DNA from: Bog-793 sp963761425
GTDB lineage: Bacteria > Actinomycetota > Acidimicrobiia > Acidimicrobiales > Bog-793
DNA length: 64,000 nt
Assembly: GCA_963761425.1 (NCBI GenBank)
Contig: CAVXGQ010000002.1
Coordinates: 248,001-312,000, forward strand
Reading direction: 5' to 3'
How positions within the stretch are numbered: the first letter of the stretch is position 1; every line of letters begins with the position of its first letter. The translations under genes were made by a program, and so were the position numbers. Positions 50,631 through 60,038 of the stretch are shown here, in pieces. Under the pieces are notes generated by a model, which ran no database searches, had not been told where the DNA came from, and was given only the letters and a program-made list of their open reading frames with translations.

Positions 50631-52481
50631 TCAGACCCTGACGAGCAGACGGGCCGCCTCGGCAATGGAGCGCGCCGAGATACCCGCCGCTTCCAGAAGC
50701 TCCGCTGAGGTGCCCGACTGCGCGAGTGCCCGCACCGCAAGGTGCGTACAGCGTGGCGTAACCCCCGCCGCGGCCAGAGCCGCCAAGACCGCCTCTCCGA
50801 GTCCCCCGGCCGGGTAGTGGTCCTCGGTGACGACGATTCGCCCGCCCGTCGCCTCGCAGCAGGCCACGAGCGTCGCGGTATCGATCGGTTTGACGGAGTA
50901 GCAATCGACGACGCGCGCGCTGACGCCTTCTTTGGCCAGGAGATCGGCTGCGGCGAGGCTCTGGTGGAGGGTCACGCCGGCTCCGATGAGCGTGACCGCG
51001 TCGGCTGTTCCCGCCCGTACCACCTTGGCCCCCCCGATCGGGAACTCCTCATCCGGACCGTAGATGACCGGGTAGGCACCGCGGGTCGTCCTGATGTAGC
51101 TGATGCCCGGACAGTCAGCCGTCGCCACCGTGAGCGCTACCGTCGAGGTCGCGTCGGCGGGGTACAGGACGGTCGAACCGTTGACCGCCCGCATCGAGGC
51201 CAGATCCTCCAGGGCCATCTGCGAGGGCCCGTCCGAGCCGATCTCGACGCCGGCGTGCGATCCCGCGAGGTGGATCGACACCTCGGAGACCCCCGACATC
51301 CGCACGAAGTCGAACGCCCGGCTCATAAAGGCGCCGAAGGTCGCGGCGAAGGGAACGTAGCCCCGAACCGCGAGACCCGACGCCGCGGCGATCATCAACT
51401 GCTCGGCGATGAAGGCCTGGAAGTAACGCTCCGGAGCCGCGGCGAGGAACATCTCGCCGTGCGTCGAGTTACCGACCTCGGCGTCGAGCACGACCACCTC
51501 GGGGCGCACCGCGAGGGCCACCAGTGCGTCGCCGTAAGCCTTGCGGGTCGCGATCTTCTCGCCGAGGCTGTAGCGGGGCAGTGCCACCGGGGCGTGTGGG
51601 TTCGGCGTGATCGCCGGGGTTCCCGGCTCGGGTGGCGGTGAGGAGACGACGATCGAGCTGGGACCCCCGAGCGCGGCGACCGCTGACTGGGCGAGATCCG
51701 GGGGAAGCGCCACCCCGTGCCAGCCGTTCTTGTCCTCGATCTCGGGCACGCCCTTGCCCTTGATCGTGCGGGCGAGGATAACCGAGGGTCGCTGGCTGCG
51801 CCGGGCCTCGCCGAAGGCGGCGTCGATGGCCGCGAGATCGTGCCCATCGACTTCGATCGGGTGGCAACCGAAGGCCGCGACCCGCGCCGCGTAGGCCTCA
51901 AGGTCCCAGCCGAGTTCGGTTGGCCCGCGTTGGCCCAGCCGATTGACGTCGATGATCGCGGTGAAGTTGTCGAGCTCGTAGTACGACGCCTTGTCCAAGG
52001 CTTCCCAGACCGAGCCCTCGCTTAGCTCGCTGTCCCCACAGAGCGCCCAGACCCGGTAGGGCAGCTCGTCGAGGAACTTCCCGGCCAGCGCGACACCGAT
52101 CGCCGCGGCGACGCCGAAGCCGAGCGACCCGGTGGCGAGGTCGACCCAGGGCAGCACTGGTGTCGGGTGGCCCTGCAGCCGGGCACCGAAGCGACGGTAG
52201 GTCTCAACGAGCTCGTCCTCACCGATCACGCCTACGGCTCGGAACACCGCGTACAAAAGTGGCGAAGCATGACCCTTCGAGAAGATGAGGTGGTCGTTCT
52301 CCGGCCGCTTCGGTGCGGCCCAGTCGTAGCGGAGGTGGCGAGTGACGAGAACGGCGAGCAGGTCGGCGGCCGAGAGCGCCGAGGTCGGATGGCCCGAGCC
52401 GGCCGAGGTGGTGCAACGGATCGAGTCGACGCGCAGCTGTCTCGCGAGATCGGCGACGACTTGCAGGTCATCTTCTGGCAT
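50631..52481 (-). CDS. tkt: Transketolase
   Basis: 616 residues from ATG 52481 (the in-frame GTG 52505 is an alternative). Two-part single chain. The N-terminal TPP-binding domain has RCTTSAGSGHPTSALSAADLLAVL, the diphosphate motif WALCGDSELSEGSVWEAL and a GHD-like VDGHDLAAI. The pyrimidine-binding domain has LDAEVGNSTHGEMF, YFQAFIAEQLMIAAASGLA and GPSQMALEDLASMRAV. This size and the order resemble the short (animal-like) transketolases rather than the 660-residue bacterial form. It moves two-carbon units between sugars in the pentose phosphate pathway. Confidence 0.88.
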   Translation of the reverse strand: MPEDDLQVVADLARQLRVDSIRCTTSAGSGHPTSALSAADLLAVLVTRHLRYDWAAPKRPENDHLIFSKGHASPLLYAVFRAVGVIGEDELVETYRRFGARLQGHPTPVLPWVDLATGSLGFGVAAAIGVALAGKFLDELPYRVWALCGDSELSEGSVWEALDKASYYELDNFTAIIDVNRLGQRGPTELGWDLEAYAARVAAFGCHPIEVDGHDLAAIDAAFGEARRSQRPSVILARTIKGKGVPEIEDKNGWHGVALPPDLAQSAVAALGGPSSIVVSSPPPEPGTPAITPNPHAPVALPRYSLGEKIATRKAYGDALVALAVRPEVVVLDAEVGNSTHGEMFLAAAPERYFQAFIAEQLMIAAASGLAVRGYVPFAATFGAFMSRAFDFVRMSGVSEVSIHLAGSHAGVEIGSDGPSQMALEDLASMRAVNGSTVLYPADATSTVALTVATADCPGISYIRTTRGAYPVIYGPDEEFPIGGAKVVRAGTADAVTLIGAGVTLHQSLAAADLLAKEGVSARVVDCYSVKPIDTATLVACCEATGGRIVVTEDHYPAGGLGEAVLAALAAAGVTPRCTHLAVRALAQSGTSAELLEAAGISARSIAEAARLLVRV

Positions 52482-52568
52482 GGCGTACCTCGACGAACTG
52501 GACACGATGGCCGAACGGCCCCCGTAGGCTACCGCCGACCACTCCGGGTACTCGGCTGGCGCGGTGGC

Positions 52569-53046
52569 TCAGACGGATGCGAGATCCTTTCCCATGCAGA
52601 CGCTGACGGCTGAGTCCACATAGGGGCCGAATTTCTCGATCTCGACATATCCCGCCCGCCGGTATAAAGCGAGCGCCTCTGGCGAGCGGATCCCGGTCTC
52701 CAGAACGATCCGGGTGGCCCCGATCGAACGGGCTTCGGTCTCGAGAAAGCCCAAGAGAGCGGCCCCGATCCGCTGTCCGCGGTAGTCGGGCAGGACGAAG
52801 AGGCGTTTCAGCTTCAGCGAGCCCTTCGCCGATCAGCCGGACCGCGCCGCAGCCGACTTGCATCCCTCCCACCGCCGCCACGGCGAAGGTTCCGCGTCCC
52901 GGCCTCACCTCGTCCTCCACGAGGTCGAAGTGACAGTCGAGCGGGTTGCCATAGCGCCCCCGCAATTCGGCGCTGAGTGCCGCGACGAGCTCACGCGCGC
53001 TAGGACTCGCCAACGGCTCGCGGCAGATGTCGACCTGCGCCGGCAT
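52569..53046 (-). pseudogene. GNAT-family acetyltransferase with a frameshift
   Basis: The N-terminal half (from ATG 53046: CREPLASPSARELVAALSAEL ... FAVAAVGGMQVGCGAVRLIGEG) is in one frame. The acetyl-CoA-binding half (LKLKRLFVLPDYRGQRIGAALLGFLE, ARSIGATRIVLETG, ALALYRRAGYVEIEKFG) is in another. They join at 52822-52824, a run of three C, where one base is extra. Without it a normal 159-residue GNAT protein results. Probably a homopolymer error or a very recent mutation. Substrate unknown. Confidence 0.8.
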
Positions 53047-53075
53047 CGTCCACCGTCTCGGCTGGGTCGGCGAGC

Positions 53076-53753
53076 TCAGTCCGTCCCGTCAGTTCCCTGG
53101 CGATCTGGCGCCCTCTTCCGCGACCCGACCGTTGCTTCAGGGTCGCGGTAGAGCGGAAGGAGGAGGGCTCTCAGGGAGGCGACGAGCACGCGGCTTGCCG
53201 CAGCGGGCGATCTGCGGAGAGAAGCACGCAGGTACTCCCACATCGGCCAGGAGGTGGCGAGATCAACCGCGTCCGTGACGATACGCGCCTCGGCACCGGC
53301 GTTTCGCAGTTCGGGCGCGAAGGAGGCGATCACATGGTCACGACGGGTGCGGGTGCAAAAGGCAATGCCTTCGGCCATCTCGGGAGAGCTCTGCTCGTCG
53401 AACATGGTCGCCCGGCGGATCGGCGTGAGCGCCTCGAACAGCCTGCGGCATTGACTGGCAATGGTCTCGATGCGTCCCGGAAGATCACGACGGGTGTCGA
53501 TCGGCTTGAGTATCTCAGCGTGTCGTCGCATCTGCAGGTCGAGGGCGAGTCGCCGCAATGCCTCAACGTCTTCGAAGTGGTGGTACACGGTACGCAGTGC
53601 GACCCCAGCCTGGGTCGCGACTTCTTGCGCGGTCGGTCGAAGCGTGCCCTCGTCGACCAGATCGAGCAGCGCCTCGATGACCTTGAGGCGCGTCCGTTCG
53701 CCGCGAGCGCGGCGCCCGTCAACGGAGCGTTGCTCGACATTTCCCGTCACCAT
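53076..53753 (-). CDS. TetR-family regulator
   Basis: 225 residues. The helix-turn-helix sits at about residues 20-65 (TRLKVIEALLDLVDEGTLRPTAQEVATQAGVALRTVYHHFEDVEALR). The ligand-binding domain continues to an arginine/aspartate-rich C-terminus. Its start overlaps the end of a small frame at 53747-53989 by 7 bp, and that frame overlaps the hydrolase stop, so the three are probably one operon. It may regulate the hydrolase. Confidence 0.88.
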   Translation of the reverse strand: MVTGNVEQRSVDGRRARGERTRLKVIEALLDLVDEGTLRPTAQEVATQAGVALRTVYHHFEDVEALRRLALDLQMRRHAEILKPIDTRRDLPGRIETIASQCRRLFEALTPIRRATMFDEQSSPEMAEGIAFCTRTRRDHVIASFAPELRNAGAEARIVTDAVDLATSWPMWEYLRASLRRSPAAASRVLVASLRALLLPLYRDPEATVGSRKRAPDRQGTDGTD

Positions 53754-53989
53754 GATCTCGACACCTCAAGCACCGACTGGCCGGATCGTTCCGGAGATAT
53801 TGGCACACGTAGGGTGGATGGCACGAACCAGGGACCGGCCCGCTGGCCTTGTCGAATGGCGGGACCTGGGGGGATGGAGATCGCCACTGCGCCGTCGGGT
53901 CCGTCGTCCCAGGTGACAGGCCACGGGCCGGCCGCGAGCACCGCGATGAAGCGCGCCTCGGCGAGGTCGGAGGACTGCGGGCTGATCAT
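53747..53989 (-). CDS. Small hypothetical protein in the TetR-hydrolase operon
   Basis: 80 residues. The start overlaps the hydrolase stop (ATGA at 53986-53989) and the end overlaps the TetR start by 7 bp, which is the main reason to accept it. The sequence (FIAVLAAGPWPVTWDDGPDGAVAISIPPGP ... RAGPWFVPSTLRVPIS) is proline- and tryptophan-containing without a membrane segment. No family is recognised. It might also be an unread gap between the two genes. Confidence 0.4.
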   Translation of the reverse strand: MISPQSSDLAEARFIAVLAAGPWPVTWDDGPDGAVAISIPPGPAIRQGQRAGPWFVPSTLRVPISPERSGQSVLEVSRSW

Positions 53990-54684
53990 CCGGGGGCGAG
54001 AAACGACCCAACGGCGATGGCAAGCTCGCGACCGTGAAGGGCGACCAAGGACAGGTGGCCGCCTGGCAAGGTGATCTGCTCACTTCCCGGGATCTGTTCG
54101 AGCTCGGCCGAAAGGTCAGCGGGGACCATTCGATCCTTTCTTGCACGGACCACCAGAGTGGGGGCCTCCACTCTTCGTAACAGCGAACGGCCGTCAAAGT
54201 CCGACGAGGCCCGACGCTGGGCCTGAAATGCTCTCTTTGGCTGGGGGTCCAACCACCGGGGAGTCGGGATTCGACCCAGAACCTCCAGGGTGACCCAACG
54301 CGTGGAGAACCTGCGGGTCGGTGTGACGCGAGCCGAGGTGGCGGCCAGCACGAGGCGGCGGACCTCGCGGGGGTGGTTGGCCGCCAGGTTCAAGACCACC
54401 CGGCCACCCATCGAGTAGCCGACGAGATCGCATACGCCCAGACCGAGAGCGGCGATGAGTCCACGGACATCGTCGGTCATCTGGTCGATGCTGTAGGGAC
54501 CTTCCGGCTTGTCGCTCTGGCCCGACCCACGCGGATCGAGAACCACTACCCGGTTGAAGTCCGAAAGCTGCTGGGCGAAGGCCCGAAACAGGCGGCTGTC
54601 GGCGCCGAGACCGGGGACGACCACCACCGGGAAACCCTGTCCACAGCTCTCGTAGTAGAGGCGCAGTCCGGCAACGGTCGTCAT
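53986..54684 (-). CDS. Alpha/beta hydrolase (3-oxoadipate enol-lactonase-like)
   Basis: 232 residues from ATG 54684 (GTG 54690 adds two). Standard fold: LYYESCGQGFPVVVVPGLGAD, RVVVLDPRGSGQSDKPEG, nucleophile GYSMGGR near residue 90, acid in VVRARKDRMVPADL, histidine in LPGGHLSLVALHG. The nucleophile loop and general size match the enol-lactonase and carboxylesterase group. Next gene in the direction of transcription overlaps its stop. The substrate is unknown. Confidence 0.87.
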   Translation of the reverse strand: MTTVAGLRLYYESCGQGFPVVVVPGLGADSRLFRAFAQQLSDFNRVVVLDPRGSGQSDKPEGPYSIDQMTDDVRGLIAALGLGVCDLVGYSMGGRVVLNLAANHPREVRRLVLAATSARVTPTRRFSTRWVTLEVLGRIPTPRWLDPQPKRAFQAQRRASSDFDGRSLLRRVEAPTLVVRARKDRMVPADLSAELEQIPGSEQITLPGGHLSLVALHGRELAIAVGSFLAPG

Positions 54685-54690
54685 GGGCAC

Positions 54691-55086
54691 GACAAAGACG
54701 CTTCCTAGCCAGCCGTCTGGTGGCGGATGGTCCGCCGCGAGGATTCTTGCCCAACTAGGCCGTCACCGCGCGGCGCACGCCACGGCCTTGTGGAGGCCAA
54801 GAAGCCGCTGGCAAGCCTAGGCAGAGCACTCGGCGGCCGGGAAACCGGGCTTCGGGGCATCCCAATCCACGCCCCCTTTCGGAGATCCCCTCTGGTGTCG
54901 TTGTCGCTCTATCGAGCGGTGGGGAAGCGTCGACAAGACGCGCCATGACCCCCACGTTGGCAATTACCTCGCGAGTGGGGAGGCGCGGCAGCGTTGTCGG
55001 GGGAGGTGACCGCCAGGGTCACCAGCCCCGGTTATCGGGGCGCTGGGGAGGATCGCCGGGGGCCGTGCTCTCCAGACCGTTCTTGG
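54691..55086. other. Gap without a supported gene
   Basis: About 400 bp with only shadow frames on both strands. The region holds the promoter of the hydrolase operon; no distinct repeat noticed. Confidence 0.3.
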
Positions 55087-55404
55087 TCACGGAACGCGCA
55101 AGTCGCGGTGTGCCGCAGCCAGTTCCTTTTCTTCGTCCGTGAGCGCCGAGACCTGGGCCGGGGTGACCAGGCTCCAATGTTTTCCCACTGGGCAACGTTG
55201 CAGTCTCCACCATCCGAGGCGGACGGCTTTTAGGGATCCGCCGGGAATCCAAAGGGTGGTGAATAGGTGGCCGCCACGGCACCGCACCACGGTGTTGGCC
55301 CCGAACAAGAAGCCACGACGGCGTTTCAACACGATCATCTCCAGGCAGAGCGAGATAACGACAAGAATCTTGATGACTTGGTGTCGATTGGCCTTGTGAT
55401 GCAT
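55087..55404 (-). CDS. Conserved small membrane protein
   Basis: 105 residues. A hydrophobic N-terminal segment (VIKILVVISLCLEMIVL) is followed by KRRRGFLFGANTVVRCRGGHLFTTLWIPGGSLKAVRLGWWRLQRCPVGKHWSLVTPAQV, a pattern I recognise from many actinobacterial genomes where it is annotated only as hypothetical. Conserved Cys/His residues suggest a possible metal site. The ATG start at 55404 includes about 10 residues ahead of the hydrophobic segment. Confidence 0.8.
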   Translation of the reverse strand: MHHKANRHQVIKILVVISLCLEMIVLKRRRGFLFGANTVVRCRGGHLFTTLWIPGGSLKAVRLGWWRLQRCPVGKHWSLVTPAQVSALTDEEKELAAAHRDLRVP

Positions 55405-55607
55405 GGCGTCAGACTATGTCATGCAATCTGGACGTTGCCGCCCACCTCAGAGGGACCCCGGGTTTGCGGTTCAGAAAGGCCGATGGAGGTGGCGTCGTGC
55501 GTGGCGACAAGGCGACGTGCATCGCCATCCGATGCTTTCGTGGTGGGGATGCTGCGGCCGAGCTCGCCGGCCTGGTTACCGCGAGCGTTGCTGGCGCTCC
55601 TGGAGGC

Positions 55608-56387
55608 TTAGCGGTTCGGTGCCCACAGCTTGAATGGCGCGCCGGTGGGGTCCGTTGCGGTGGCCGCCCGGCCATAGGCGCTGTCCTGGGGTTCCTCCAC
55701 GACCGATCCACCGAGAGTCTTCACCCGGTCCACGGCGGCGTCAGCGTCATCGACCTCCCAGTGGACCAACCAGTGGGCGCCGACGCCCTCGGGGAGCAAG
55801 TCCGTCCCGCCCATGATTCCGGCGACTGGCCCGGAGCCGCTCGGGTCGCTCAGCGTTGCGTAGCGAAACCCCTCGTTTTCGCGAACGGTTTCGCTACTCC
55901 AGCCGAACACATCGCGGTAAAAGGCCACGGCCGCGGCGTAGTCCCGGGTGGAGAGCTCGAACCATCTCGGGGCGCCGGTTTCGTTGAGGACCGTGAAACC
56001 TAGGAAGGTGCCGGGCTGCCAGAGCCCGAGGGGCGCTCCAGTCGGGTCGATGAGCACCGCCTGGGTGCCAAGGTCGGCTACCTCCATCGGCGGGAAGACA
56101 ATCTGGGCGCCGGCGGCGGTGGCCGCTTCGACGGTCCTCGCCAAGTCATCGGTGGCGAAGTAGATCTTCCAGGTGTTGTCGGCGTGCAGCTCGCCCATGT
56201 CACCCATGCCACCGGCGATCGGGACGCCGTCGCGGGTGAACATGAAGTAGCCGCCGAAGTCCGGGGACGGCTCCTGGGCCTCCCAGCCGAAGAGACCGCT
56301 ATAGAAGCTTCGGCTCGCCTCCACGTCCGAGGTCCACAGGTCCGTCCAGCAGGGCGACCCGCTGGGGGCACTGGCACGGGTGGGCAT
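55608..56387 (-). CDS. Glyoxalase/VOC-family protein, two domains
   Basis: 259 residues made of two tandem VOC modules: residues about 8-125 (PCWTDLWTSDVEASRSFYSGLFGWE, TWKIYFATDDLARTVEAATAAGAQIV) and about 135-255 (RWFELSTRDYAAAVAFYRDVFGW, HWLVHWEVDDADAAVDRVKTLGG). Each module starts and ends with the usual beta-alpha-beta-beta-beta pattern and LIDPTGA/ATDPTGA motifs. Such proteins include glyoxalase I, dioxygenases and resistance proteins for bleomycin or fosfomycin. The second-module residues are less clearly metal ligands, so the catalytic class is uncertain. Confidence 0.88.
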   Translation of the reverse strand: MPTRASAPSGSPCWTDLWTSDVEASRSFYSGLFGWEAQEPSPDFGGYFMFTRDGVPIAGGMGDMGELHADNTWKIYFATDDLARTVEAATAAGAQIVFPPMEVADLGTQAVLIDPTGAPLGLWQPGTFLGFTVLNETGAPRWFELSTRDYAAAVAFYRDVFGWSSETVRENEGFRYATLSDPSGSGPVAGIMGGTDLLPEGVGAHWLVHWEVDDADAAVDRVKTLGGSVVEEPQDSAYGRAATATDPTGAPFKLWAPNR

Positions 56388-56840
56388 GATCGCTCCTTTC
56401 GATTCGGCAGATGCTCGAGTAACCCGTCCTAGAGGTGCGTTCCGGTGGTGCGGACCGCGACAGATCCGGGGTGTCGCGTCGGCCAGCCCCCGATCCGCCG
56501 GGCCAGTGGCACCCTATCGGCGATGGAGTCGCCCACCGGCCGTCGACCGCGTGGCAGCTCAGCTGGCGAAGGTGCCTATCGAGGACCCAACCCCTGCTGT
56601 CGTCTGCGCGGCTGCGTAACTGGGGCCGCGGTGCGGACCGATCAATTGCTCGTCTTGACGTGGATGGCCGTCTTGACGAGATCCGGGTCCGAGATCTGAG
56701 CGTGGCCCTGGGAGGGCCGATGGTCGCTGAGGGTCGACCGGTCGTTGGGCCGGCGGGGCGCGTTCGTCTACCGCTTCAGTCGATCCAACCAGCGAGGGGT
56801 TGGGGAACCAACCTTCCAAGCGACCGGTCAACCTGGCGGT
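56388..56840. other. Gap without a supported gene
   Basis: About 450 bp. Frames on both strands look like shadows. It lies between two genes transcribed leftward. Confidence 0.3.
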
Positions 56841-57592
56841 TCAGCCCCACCAGACCCTTGCTCGCTCCCGCCACAGTTCCAGGACGCGCGGGTCACCCGC
56901 CAACTCCACGGGCGGGCCGGGTCTCCTGCGGTTCCAGAGAAGGAGGTAGAGCGCGCTCGCCGGACCCGTGAGCATGCAGTCGGCCGGGGAGGGGCCCGCC
57001 GACACCACGCAGCGGTCGGTCTCGATCCGGAGTGTCCAACCATGGCCGTTGTCGGTGATTCGTATGGACAACGTGACCGGGGAGTCGGCGACCAGGCCGA
57101 CTCCGGGCCGGGCGAAGAAGCCGTTGAATAGCTCGTCGATCCCGTCAGCGGCGAAATCACTCAGACATGGCGAGGGCCATCCTGCGCAGGTCTCGGCGTC
57201 GACGCAGTGGATCGCCGTCTCGTGGGCCTGTCGGCGAGCCCAGAAGGCCAGCGATGACGGCGCGGGAAGAAAGGTGTAACAGCTCATCGCGGGATCGGCC
57301 GCCCTCAGTGCCGTGACGAGTGAGGCGTGGCCGGCGCGGTACCAAGAGAGCAGCCGGTCGTCGGACACCGCCGCGAAGAAGGCAGCAACTTCTTCATCGG
57401 CCATCGGCTCCGACTTGCCGGAGAGAACGTAACCGGTCGCCCATCGGTGGACGCCACCGATATGGCGGAGGAGGTCGCGCACCGTCCATTCCGGGCAGGT
57501 CGCCACCCGAGCGTCGAGGTCGACGGTCGCGGCGGCGGTCGCCAGGCGCCCCCGACTTCTTGAAGCACGGTGACGTGTCGGTCAATCTCCAT
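56841..57592 (-). pseudogene. Maleylpyruvate isomerase/TIGR03083-family protein with a frameshift
   Basis: ATG 57592 gives EIDRHVTVLQEVGG; then the frame must shift near 57546-57549 (a missing C in a GGGGGCC run) to continue with RLATAAATVDLDARVATCPEWTVRDLLRHIGGVHRWA and the rest of the protein. The H-bearing DLLRHIGGVHRW, the ARRQAHETAIHCVDAE metal-binding strip and the WTLRIETDR C-terminal domain are typical of actinobacterial mycothiol-dependent maleylpyruvate isomerase-like proteins (DinB fold). About 250 residues would be intact without the frameshift. The break is likely an error or a recent loss. Confidence 0.8.
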
Positions 57593-57777
57593 CACGGATC
57601 CGGGTCCTCAGAGCGGCGCGCCATCGACCGATCTCCATCGTCCCATCGTCACGGGCGATTCCACTCGCCGACGACCCCCGCTGTCGAGTCCGATCGTCGT
57701 CGACGACCTGGGCGGGCTTTCCGTCTTCGCTCAACCGGAGCCGCCTACAGTTTCGCCGTGACCGGGGTGGTGACGGC

Positions 57778-58410
57778 GTGAACACGCTGCTCAGCCCGCT
57801 TCTCGGGCTGGGAGGCTGGGAGGCGTACTCGCTCGTCGGAGCGCTCTGTTTCGGCGAGGCGGCGCTCTTTGTCGGATTCGTCCTTCCCGGCGAGACGGCG
57901 GTCGTCTTCGGCGGCGTGCTCGCGTCGGAGCATCACGTCAGCTTGTCGTGGATCTGCACCCTGGTGGTGCTGTGCGCCATCGTGGGCGACAGCGTCGGCT
58001 ACGAGGTCGGCCGGCGGTTCGGACCGATCCTTCTGTCCCACCGGCCGCTCAAGGGTCATCCGGGGGTCGAGCGAACCCGGGACTTCCTGCAGCGACGGGG
58101 CGCCTACGCCGTGTTCGTTGGCAGGTTCGCGGCGGTGTTCCGCGCCCTCATCCCCGGGGTCGCCGGGGCTAGCGAGGTGCGCTACCGGACTTTTCTGGCG
58201 GCCAACGCCGCGGGGGGTCTGATCTGGGGGATCGCCTACACGCTCGCCGGCTACGCGGTGGGGAAGTCCTACGAGAAGGTGCTGACCTGGGGCGGTCGTG
58301 CCTCCACCGCGATCATTATCGTCGCCGCGATCGCCCTGGTCGTGGCCTTGGCGATCCACTGGCGGCGTCGTCACGGGGCCGTTTCGGCCGAAAAGACGAG
58401 CAACGACTGA
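57778..58410 (+). CDS. DedA-family membrane protein
   Basis: 210 residues from GTG 57778. The family pattern is visible: LVGALCFGEAALFVGFVLPGETAVVFGGVLAS near the start, GDSVGYEVGRRFGP, then FLQRRGAYAVFVGRFAAVFRALIPGVAGASEVRYRTFLAANAAGGLIWG. Five or so membrane segments. DedA proteins work in lipid carrier recycling (undecaprenyl phosphate or phosphatidylethanolamine flipping), proton homeostasis and drug tolerance. No partner gene is adjacent; the peroxiredoxin pair follows at once. Confidence 0.9.
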   Translation: MNTLLSPLLGLGGWEAYSLVGALCFGEAALFVGFVLPGETAVVFGGVLASEHHVSLSWICTLVVLCAIVGDSVGYEVGRRFGPILLSHRPLKGHPGVERTRDFLQRRGAYAVFVGRFAAVFRALIPGVAGASEVRYRTFLAANAAGGLIWGIAYTLAGYAVGKSYEKVLTWGGRASTAIIIVAAIALVVALAIHWRRRHGAVSAEKTSND

Positions 58411-58436
58411 ACTGCCGGCGTGTCCGGCGGGCCCGT

Positions 58437-58442
58437 TATGCT
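58437..58442 (+). promoter_or_regulatory. -10 element of the first peroxiredoxin gene
   Basis: TATGCT in the context CGTTATGCTCG, 63 bp upstream of the start. The second peroxiredoxin has TAGGCT in a matching context at 59215-59220, 65 bp upstream, suggesting that the promoter was duplicated with the gene. Confidence 0.4.
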
Positions 58443-58504
58443 CGACACGGTTCGCGTCCGGCACCCTGGAACGGATTCCGGGCGTCGCGGTCAACGGGGG
58501 GAAA

Positions 58505-59173
58505 ATGTCACTGCGGCTAGGCGACTACGCGCCAGATTTCACCGCCGACTCGACCGAGGGGGAGATCAGCCTCTACGACTACCTCGGTGACAGCTGGGGG
58601 ATTCTCCTTTCGCACCCAAAGGAGTTCACGCCGGTGTGCACTACCGAGCTCGGCGAAGTGTCCCGTTTGAAGGGCGAGTTCGAACGGCGCAACACCAAGG
58701 TTCTCGGGGTTTTGGTCGATTCTGCCGCGTCGCGCCAGGACTGGTCCGCCGACATCAAGGAGGCGACCGGGCACTCCCTGAACTTCCCCTTGATCGGGGA
58801 TCCCGACCGCATCGTCGCCAGCCTCTACGGGATGATCCGCCCGATGGTCGATGACACGCTCGGGGTCCGGGCGGTCGTCGTCATCAACCCGGACAAGCGG
58901 ATCGAGCTGCTCATGTCCTATCCGATCAGCACCGGTCGGGATCTCCCGGAGATCCTGCGGGTCCTCGACGCGCTGCAACTCGCCGCTCAGCACCCGGTCA
59001 TGACCCCGGCCAACTGGAGAGTTGGCGACGAGGTGATCCTCGCTCCCTCGCTCTCGGACGAAGACGCCAGGGAGAGGTTCCCGCAGGGGTTCCGGACGGT
59101 GAACGGCTACCTGCGCTTCGTCCCCCAGCCGGGGCTCTCAGCTGGTCCTACTTCTTCTCCGCCAACGCGGTGA
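58505..59173 (+). CDS. 1-Cys peroxiredoxin (Prx6 family), copy 1
   Basis: 222 residues from ATG 58505; the longer frame upstream is not conserved. The peroxidatic cysteine is C45 (PVCTTELGE) and it is the only cysteine, making a 1-Cys enzyme recycled by an external thiol. The Prx6-type C-terminal domain follows the thioredoxin fold (LMSYPISTGRDLPEILRVLDALQL, TPANWRVGDEVILAP, GYLRFVPQPG). It reduces hydrogen peroxide and organic peroxides. A close paralogue lies just downstream, evidence of tandem duplication. Confidence 0.92.
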   Translation: MSLRLGDYAPDFTADSTEGEISLYDYLGDSWGILLSHPKEFTPVCTTELGEVSRLKGEFERRNTKVLGVLVDSAASRQDWSADIKEATGHSLNFPLIGDPDRIVASLYGMIRPMVDDTLGVRAVVVINPDKRIELLMSYPISTGRDLPEILRVLDALQLAAQHPVMTPANWRVGDEVILAPSLSDEDARERFPQGFRTVNGYLRFVPQPGLSAGPTSSPPTR

Positions 59174-59214
59174 ACAGAGTCGATCGGGTTAGTCGGGATT
59201 TTTTGCGACGCCGT

Positions 59215-59220
59215 TAGGCT
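59215..59220 (+). promoter_or_regulatory. -10 element of the second peroxiredoxin gene
   Basis: TAGGCT within CCGTTAGGCTCGCC, with the flanking bases shared with 58437-58442. Confidence 0.35.
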
Positions 59221-59284
59221 CGCCGCCGCACACAACTGACGCGGTGGACGCCGACACGCCACCGGAACGAATAGGAAAGGGACG

Positions 59285-59920
<636 letters not shown>

Positions 59921-60024
59921 GCGGTTCCGCCCGGCCGCTCGTGGCGCCGAGTCCCGCCTCCGGTTTCCGGAGGCGGGACGGTGCGCCTCTCCCGTGGCCC
60001 GGTGAGCGGTCAAGACCCCGAGAG

Positions 60025-60030
60025 TACGAT
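60025..60030 (+). promoter_or_regulatory. -10 element, probably leaderless
   Basis: TACGAT ends 8 bp before ATG 60039, placing the transcription start close to the start codon. Confidence 0.4.
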
Positions 60031-60038
60031 GCGGTGCG

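Noticed and set aside
56435..56971. 178-codon plus-strand frame in the gap before the TIGR03083 gene
   Set aside because: Arginine/proline-rich, no homology pattern, overlaps the real gene on the other strand.
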